Under the pieces are notes generated by a model. It saw only the letters and a program-made list of their open reading frames with translations. It was not told the DNA's origin and searched no databases. A stretch of 64,000 nt of DNA from Ilyonectria destructans (lineage: Eukaryota; Ascomycota; Sordariomycetes; Hypocreales; Nectriaceae): the NCBI GenBank assembly GCA_020740775.1, contig JAHEWK010000002.1:3658001-3722000 (forward strand), read 5' to 3'. The translations under genes were made by a program, and so were the position numbers. Below are positions 58,168 through 64,000 of the stretch, in pieces; position 1 is the first letter of the stretch, and every line of letters begins with the position of its first letter.

Positions 58168-61100
58168 GGCGACCGGCGGGCGGCTGGAGGGGGAGGGGTG
58201 GGGAGAAGGAGGCAGCTGCGCGCGCGGGGCAACCAGCTGGCACAGACCGGCAAGCCCTAACAGGACTGAGGTTTTTTTCGGCCCTCGCACTCGCAGTTTT
58301 CGACGGCCTGGGCCCAATCAGAGCGGGGCAGAGGCCGCTTGCCAGGCGGTACCAGAGGGGTTCAGTCTATCGTCTTGATCGAGGCGGGGCATGATCAGCC
58401 AGAGGAATGGTACGAGGCCTTTGGCAGTGGGCGCCGTGCCATGGAGCGTATCTCACGGGGCATCAGGCGCAAGTCTACGAGGGACACGGGGACAGAGGGA
58501 GCGTGTAGCTAGATGGCATCGTGATATTGCGCTGCTGTGAATGAAGCTCGAGCTGGCTCATGGCCGTCGTCGTCGATGACCGTCTACGCGCAATGTCTCT
58601 CCATGGCGGGATGTCTCGCGGCCACGCTTTGCCACAGCAACAGCGGGGGACTGTTTCGTGCGCGCTTCACAAACTGCAAGCGAGCACAAGCGACGGCGCA
58701 TTCTAGGGTATGAATCACTGCTCAGCGTGAAGCGTGAGGATATCTATAGTGAATTACTGTTGCGCTGCAAACACTCTATCTACGCTGGCCATATCCCATC
58801 ATCTCTCTCTCCGGCTGTGTTCGCCGCCGTAAGAAAAGACACCTACGCAGCAACATCTCGCCCTCCAAACAGGTGGAGGGCTGCTAGGACTGGCGAGGTA
58901 CATGGCATCTGCTAGCAGATACCTGCGGGGACTTTGCACGCCCACGACGGGCCACCCTCGAGGGAGAGAAAAAATTTCACCACGGCTTAAAATTCAACAA
59001 AGGGCCTGGTGGTGCGTGGTAGTGGTGGTTGCTTTCGGTGCCAGAGTGGATTTCGATGCTTGCTCCCCCTGCTTGTCCGCCCGTGGGACCTTCTGCCCAA
59101 CCTGCTTCGCCCCTCACCTCTTGTCAGCCCAACGCAACAGTGCGTGCGAACGGGACAAAGAAGAGGCGGCGTGAGTCACGGAGCTATGAGGGACCAGAGA
59201 GCTCGGGTTTGTTCGGCGTGTGTCACTGGCATCAGGCAGCATAGCATGGCACCTTGGGCATGATTCACTGTTTGCTATCATTGCTTCCCAGACTAGGTAG
59301 CTGGCCGAGCTCAGTGGCGAGCAGCTCCCGCGCACACAAAAATTTGCTCCGTCCGTTTGTTGTTTTCGTCCCTCGAGCGGGCGGGGGAGGGGAGCTTTCT
59401 CGGCGCTGGGCGCGATGCTGCCCCTCCTTCGCTCGTCGTGCATCTTCGCGCGGGCACCCTTGTGGGAGGGACGTCATGCCCCACCACTAGCGGTTGCCAC
59501 GGTGTTTCTGCTCGCCACAGAAAAAAATTACAATGCCAGACACAGGCCTACAGGCATGCAACGCCGCGCCGCCCCTCCACCAGGGCTTATCGGAGGGGTT
59601 GTTGGATTGCATTGCAGCTCCGAGTCGCAATAAAGACCGATCGAGATCTAATTCTACCGAGGCAAAAACACAAATGAAGCATCCAGAACGCTTAACCATG
59701 AGATATCTCACTACGCCACCGCAACACTTCCCGTATCGCCATGTCGTACGTGCGTGTCACTGTCTTCGTTGCGTGTCTCGTCTCATCCCCGACTCGTTTT
59801 CGCGACCAAAAAAAACCTGCCCCTCCCCCTCCCCCTCTCTGCTGTTGTAGTGCCAGAGCTCCACCTGCCAAGCTACTGGAGCTGCTAGCAAAACCACCCC
59901 CCAGACAACCACAACAAGAATGGACATTTCTGGGCCAAACAAGGCAAACGCCAGGGTTGCTGAGGAGGGGCAGAGAGAAAAAAAATTCCAGCCACGGTGG
60001 ACCCGCGCAAGCTTTCTCATGCACCTCACCTCCCCTGCGCGGCAAGCCGTGCCCGACCCATTCCCATCAGAGCAGGTTGCTTCAACATCCAGGCCGACTT
60101 GCAGAACCGCTGGACGTCGTTTGGTCTGCGCCGGACCACTGACAGCCCATCAAATTATCAAAAAATGCGCCATCCCACTTGTTGCTTGCCCACCGCTCAG
60201 CGAAACGCGGCTCACTGCGACCTAGACCACCATCAGGCAGCTCTCCCTTCCACCCTTGGCATCCACCATGTTTCAACCAGAACCACATTCACTGGGCGGC
60301 TATTCTGGTAGAGGTGGGAATGGACAGAGGTTTGTCCACTGTGGCTCCATGAGTGGATTTCTTTCGTTGCTTTTTCCCTCTTGTTCTCTGCTCTCCATGC
60401 CGCATCTATCGCTTACCGCCCCCATTGCCCCATCCCGTGAAGCAGCCACCGATGGACAACGACCACACAACGTTCCACCGTAATCGCCCAGAAAACTCAT
60501 CCTGCAACCGTACTATGTACAAGTGATCCAACTCATGCCGTTGCCCGTGCGTAGGCACGACTGAAATTCTACCTAAAAAACGACAAATCTCTTTGTCCAG
60601 GGTAACTCGGCCGACTGTGATCTCATATCAAGTCCCGTGTAACCGCCTAATCCCCTGCGCTCCATCTAAGTGCGGTATATGTGTGTAATATGGTCGTATT
60701 ATACTGTCCCGTGCATGTCTAATTCAATTGGGTATGCCCCGTCTCCCTAGCCCCGGCAGAGTTCTCAGCACCCATACCTCGCCGAGGAGGTATAAAACCA
60801 AGGGCCCCCCCACTGCTTAAATCCTTACATCCACTCACGTATATTCCGAAGCCATTCGAAAGCTGGACGATAATTTCAGCATTAACTCGAAAGAATTCCG
60901 ATCTTCCAGACGTCTCTGTAGTACGGTGTCGCAGTGGCGGGATTGTGCAACACGATGGCCTCCCCCAGGTGGTATACAGACGAACCAACAATATGAACAG
61001 AAACAGCACCGACCGGAAACCAACAGACAATGAATCACACGAAATCCTCCGACCTTTCGCCGTTTCTTCCCTTATCGACCCCGATAGGCTCCAACCTCGT

Positions 61101-61254
61101 CTCTTGTTACCGTCCCGCCGAGAGCCCCATAGCTGCCTGCAGTCACCCGCCCGCCAGCTGGCAAACACTTCCCGCCAACCGTCAAACCGCCAACCCAACC
61201 GCGCCTCAGCTTAAAGGACACAATTAGCAACGGCATCTTCAACAATCGAGCAGA
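58168..61254. other. Upstream region of tef1 and adjoining intergenic sequence
   Basis: No gene is supportable. Five short A-tracts (about 58971, 59338, 59520, 59808 and 59981) each sit beside or between C/T-rich blocks and may be promoter elements of the highly expressed tef1 gene. Many small overlapping frames in 58.9-60.3 kb have no family resemblance. From 60.5 kb on nothing distinctive is seen up to the Pol III-type element. Confidence 0.5.
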
Positions 61255-61365
61255 CTCCCGTCTGGTCGAACGGTATGGCCCGTATAGAGTAATAGTTAAC
61301 TCGTTGGATTCCTATAACAGTATAGGAACTAGCCAAGGATCCCGGTGCAAATCCGGGTGCGGGTG
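61255..61365 (+). tRNA. tRNA-like Pol III gene, identity unresolved
   Basis: An internal A box (TGGTCGAACGG, 61263-61273) matches the consensus fully and a B box (GGTGCAAATCC, 61344-61354) departs at one position. A T-run terminator follows (61366-61370, then 61372-61377). A D-arm can be drawn (GGTC/GGCC around a GAACGGTAT loop), as can a T-arm (CCCGG/CCGGG around TGCAAAT). An acceptor stem (CTCCCGT with GCGGGTG) pairs with one mismatch and one wobble, leaving one extra base after the T-arm. The middle, about 60 nt, holds a perfect 8-bp hairpin (TTCCTATA/TATAGGAA). No convincing anticodon arm was found, so it may be an intron-containing tRNA, a degenerate tRNA or another small Pol III RNA. 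Confidence 0.45.
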
Positions 61366-61827
61366 ATTTTTCTTTTTGCTTCTTTGTTTTTTGCGGCTCT
61401 GGGTTTCTCGAAAAACGCAAACCTCCGGTCTTGATTAGGGGTGGATTTCTTTCTGTTCCCTTTTTAATCGTAGAGTGCGGTGCTCAACCACATATGTGGT
61501 GTTTTGGCGTGAGGCATCACAATACGATGCGACGAACCAGTTATGGGGCGCGACCTTCCCAACAAGCTATGAGGGCCAGGACGGCCCATGCTGGCATTCA
61601 CCAAATTGCTCGCAGTGATTATTTCATCTCATTCGTTTGCATTATTGTATCAACATTGGCCGCCTCTATCCAATCTTCAACATTCGTACCAGGCAAGATT
61701 GCTTGGTTTCTCACGAAGCCGCTCTTACTCTACATGATCGCCATCCGGTATACACTCAAATCCGTAATGTACAGTTCCACCCATCATCAACATCCTTAAA
61801 AGTAGTTATAAAGTACATATCAACACG
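61366..61827. other. Spacer between the Pol III element and the transporter gene
   Basis: After the T-run terminator there is no recognisable feature up to the transporter stop codon. The plus frame at 61431-61799 is unsupported. Confidence 0.5.
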
Positions 61828-63304
61828 TCATTGCCCCTTCTCAACAGCCTTCTTAGCCTTTGCGGCGAGCATGGCCTTGGGCGTCTTCAGTCCAAGGAAC
61901 ACAGTCGTAGCCACGACCGCAATACCGGTCGCTCCCATGCCGTATGCTACCTCGCGACCCGCCCACCAGTACACGCTGGTGAACAGAAGGGGTCCTAGCC
62001 CGCGGCCAAGTTGACCCCAGCTTCGCAGCATGCCCAGTTTGTTGCCGCGCTCGTCCTCGTGGGCCTCGAAGCTGCTCAGCGCGTTCAGGCCGGTGACGAC
62101 GGTGGCCGAAGTCATTGCGAGGCACGTCGCCGCCAGGTACAGACCACCGACGCTTGACACCTGGCTGAGGAGGACGAAGGATGCAAGACAAGCGAGGACA
62201 CCAATGCGAACGGACAAGAGCGGCGGGAGACGGCGCGTGACACCACCCTGGAGGATAGATGCCACGAGGCCGACGTAGCCGAGCAATCTTCCGTTCTTCG
62301 CTGAGGTGAAGGAGAATAGCTCGTACGTCATAAACGATAGCGAGCTCTCCATGCCGGAGAAGAAGAGCAAGAAGACAAAGTGGACCGCATTGAGAAGGAA
62401 GTGAGAGTTGGTTCGCTCGATCTTCTTGGGTGCCACCTTCTTGACATTCTTCCCCTTTTGCTCCTTGCCCGTCATAGAGGGCAATGTCTCGGGGAGACAG
62501 AAGTATAGGTAGACGGTCTCGACCACAATCAGCGCCAGGCTGAATCCAGCCGCCGTCGCAAATGGGTTGGCAGCCACGGTCGAGATGGTGCTAAGCCATG
62601 CGCCCAGGCCAGGTCCGAAAGTGAAGGCAATCGAGAAGCACGCGCCAATCATGGCCATGGTTGCGCCGCGGTTGGACTCGTCCGAGATGTCACTCGCCAT
62701 GGCCGTCGCGAGCTGGACGTTGCCCTCCGAGAGGCCGCCGACAACGCGGCTGGCGATGAAGGTTCGGAAGTCGACGGCGGCGACCCATAGCAGCACCGAG
62801 AGGATGTTGCCGCACATGGAAGCCAGGAGAGCCTTGCGTCGGCCGTAGCGGTCGGAGAAGGCGCCGATGAGGGGGGAGGCAACGGCCTGGAGGAGTCTAT
62901 CCGCGGATGACGCCGTTAGCAAGTCGCACGTGGGAGCGTGGACGCAGGGATGAACCTACGAGAAGATGGAGCCTAGAGCGCCGCCCAGCAGCACAATGTC
63001 ATGTCGCGAATCAATCGGACGGGAAAAGGCAGCCTTGTATCGGTGGAGGCCGCGGAGGACCGACTGCAGGAGCGTCGCGGGGCCATCGGCGTCGAGCTCG
63101 GGGCCTTCGTGGTCGCGGTAGAACTCGAGGAGCTTCGGGAACAGCGGGAGGATGAAGGTGAAGGAGATCTAGATTGGAGGTCGGTTAGAAGACGTGCGGG
63201 CTCGAGAATAGATGGTTGATTGAGTGTCCTACCAGGTCGAGGAGGAGGGAGATGGTGATGACACGGAGGACCTTCTTCCTCGCAGCCGGTTCGACGGACG
63301 TCAT
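61828..63304 (-). CDS. MFS transporter, MFSD10/tetracycline-exporter-like
   Basis: Twelve-helix type proton-coupled transporter, probably an organic-ion or drug exporter; the substrate is unknown. Exons 63304-63233, 63168-62960 and 62896-61828 give 449 aa, with introns of 64 and 63 nt. The first helix (VITISLLLDL then ISFTFILPLFP) is split by intron 1. A loop of about 50 residues follows, then helix 2 and the family's motif A, GAFSDRYGRRK, between helices 2 and 3, which reads through only after intron 2 is removed. A basic central loop (GKEQKGKNVKKVAPKK) separates the two halves, and the tail is Lys/Ala-rich. The ATG at 63304 was preferred over an in-frame one at 63442, since the added residues are leader-like. 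No regulator is adjacent. Confidence 0.88.
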
Positions 63305-64000
63305 CGTGGGAGGTGAATGCGCCGAAGAGAGCAGGACAGACGAATGGAGCGCTACAAGGTCAAGAATAGAGCATGGGAAACGAGCGAACGGCGCGGTGGA
63401 AGAGATCGGAAACAGAGACGGAACTGAGAAGGAAGAAGACACGAGACGTCGTAGAAGTGGTGGAACGCGATCGTCAGATGGCCCTCCTGTCCTGATTTGA
63501 GGCGACGCTGGTTGGACGAAGAAATGGAGCCGCCGCCCTTTAGTGGTGGATGCCGCTGGTGGATGCCGCGGGCGGGTGTTTCGGGGCGCCCCTGTCCCTG
63601 TATTTTAGGGGTTTTAGGAGTTTTTGGCTCTATTACGTAGTAGGCCTCGGCGCTGGGGAGTCGGAAGGCTCCACTGCCGGGCTGCCGTGCTGTGCCGAGC
63701 CACTTGGATCGGGCGGGATTGGCCTGGGGCAGCTTCCTAAATCATCAATCGGATCTGAGCGTATCCGTAACTAGGGTCACATTGGCGTCATAGTCTTATG
63801 TGAGAGTGAGACTGCTGACTGCGGAGGAACGTGTGGAAAAGCGGCACTAAGAGAAAGGGAGATTGGACGAGCTTGGTTCACTTGTAAGAGTAAAGTTTAT
63901 TTTGTATTTAGAGTATGTTTGGTTTATTTGTTTGGTTTGGTTGTTGTTCGTTCGTTTGTTTCTTGAGATAATTTTGTTTTCGTGTGGTGCGTTCGTTTCG
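63305..64000. other. Upstream region of the transporter gene
   Basis: Promoter side of the MFS gene. The last 200 bases carry TTTGGTTTATTTGTTTGGTTTGG-like T/G-rich repeats (about 63905-63965). No gene was recognised. Confidence 0.5.

Overview
The window is nuclear DNA of a filamentous ascomycete, most likely a Sordariomycete. It has short GT-AG introns of about 46-92 nt with CTAAC/CTGAC-type branch sites, an EF-1alpha gene with many introns, a Zn(II)2Cys6 regulator, a Rap-type small GTPase, the SLS1 mitochondrial regulator, and a PD-(D/E)XK family expanded in this group. No sequence comparison was run. All exon models were built by hand from splice signals, reading frame and family knowledge. 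I find 13 intact protein genes, one transmembrane protein of unknown function among them, plus two clearly broken genes, a third possible one, and one Pol III-type tRNA-like element.

Layout. 1.4-2.9 kb: FAD monooxygenase (+). 5.7-9.2 kb: EFR3, the plasma-membrane anchor of the PI4-kinase complex (+). 11.5-12.2 kb: proline/serine-rich single-pass membrane protein (+). 12.3-20.7 kb: no convincing gene; its last 2.5 kb is a pyrimidine-rich leader in front of the Rap/Rsr1-like GTPase gene at 20.8-21.9 kb (+). 23.1-26.5 kb, all (-): a short-chain dehydrogenase, a secreted Thr/Ser-rich protein, and a decayed tandem copy of that protein. 26.5-37.9 kb: long gene-poor stretch ending in another pyrimidine-rich leader before a Whi3-like RNA-binding protein (37.9-39.5 kb, +). 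42.7-44.9 kb: Zn2Cys6 regulator (-). 45.5-46.8 kb: PD-(D/E)XK gene with a premature stop, beside an AT-rich island.

47.7-58 kb is a compact housekeeping block: MYND zinc-finger protein (-), SF3B5 splicing factor (+), NSE3 of the SMC5/6 complex (-), SLS1 mitochondrial regulator (+) and EF-1alpha (-). The first two and the middle two are divergent pairs with 156 and 320 bp between start codons. 58-61.8 kb holds the EF-1alpha upstream region and the Pol III-type element. 61.8-63.3 kb is an MFS transporter (-).

The most unusual observation is in EF-1alpha. The conserved reading frame at the start of the P-loop can be kept only if two complete, adjacent introns are removed on either side of a two-nucleotide exon (GG, 57842-57843). 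No biosynthetic cluster, CRISPR array, intact transposon or virus was seen.
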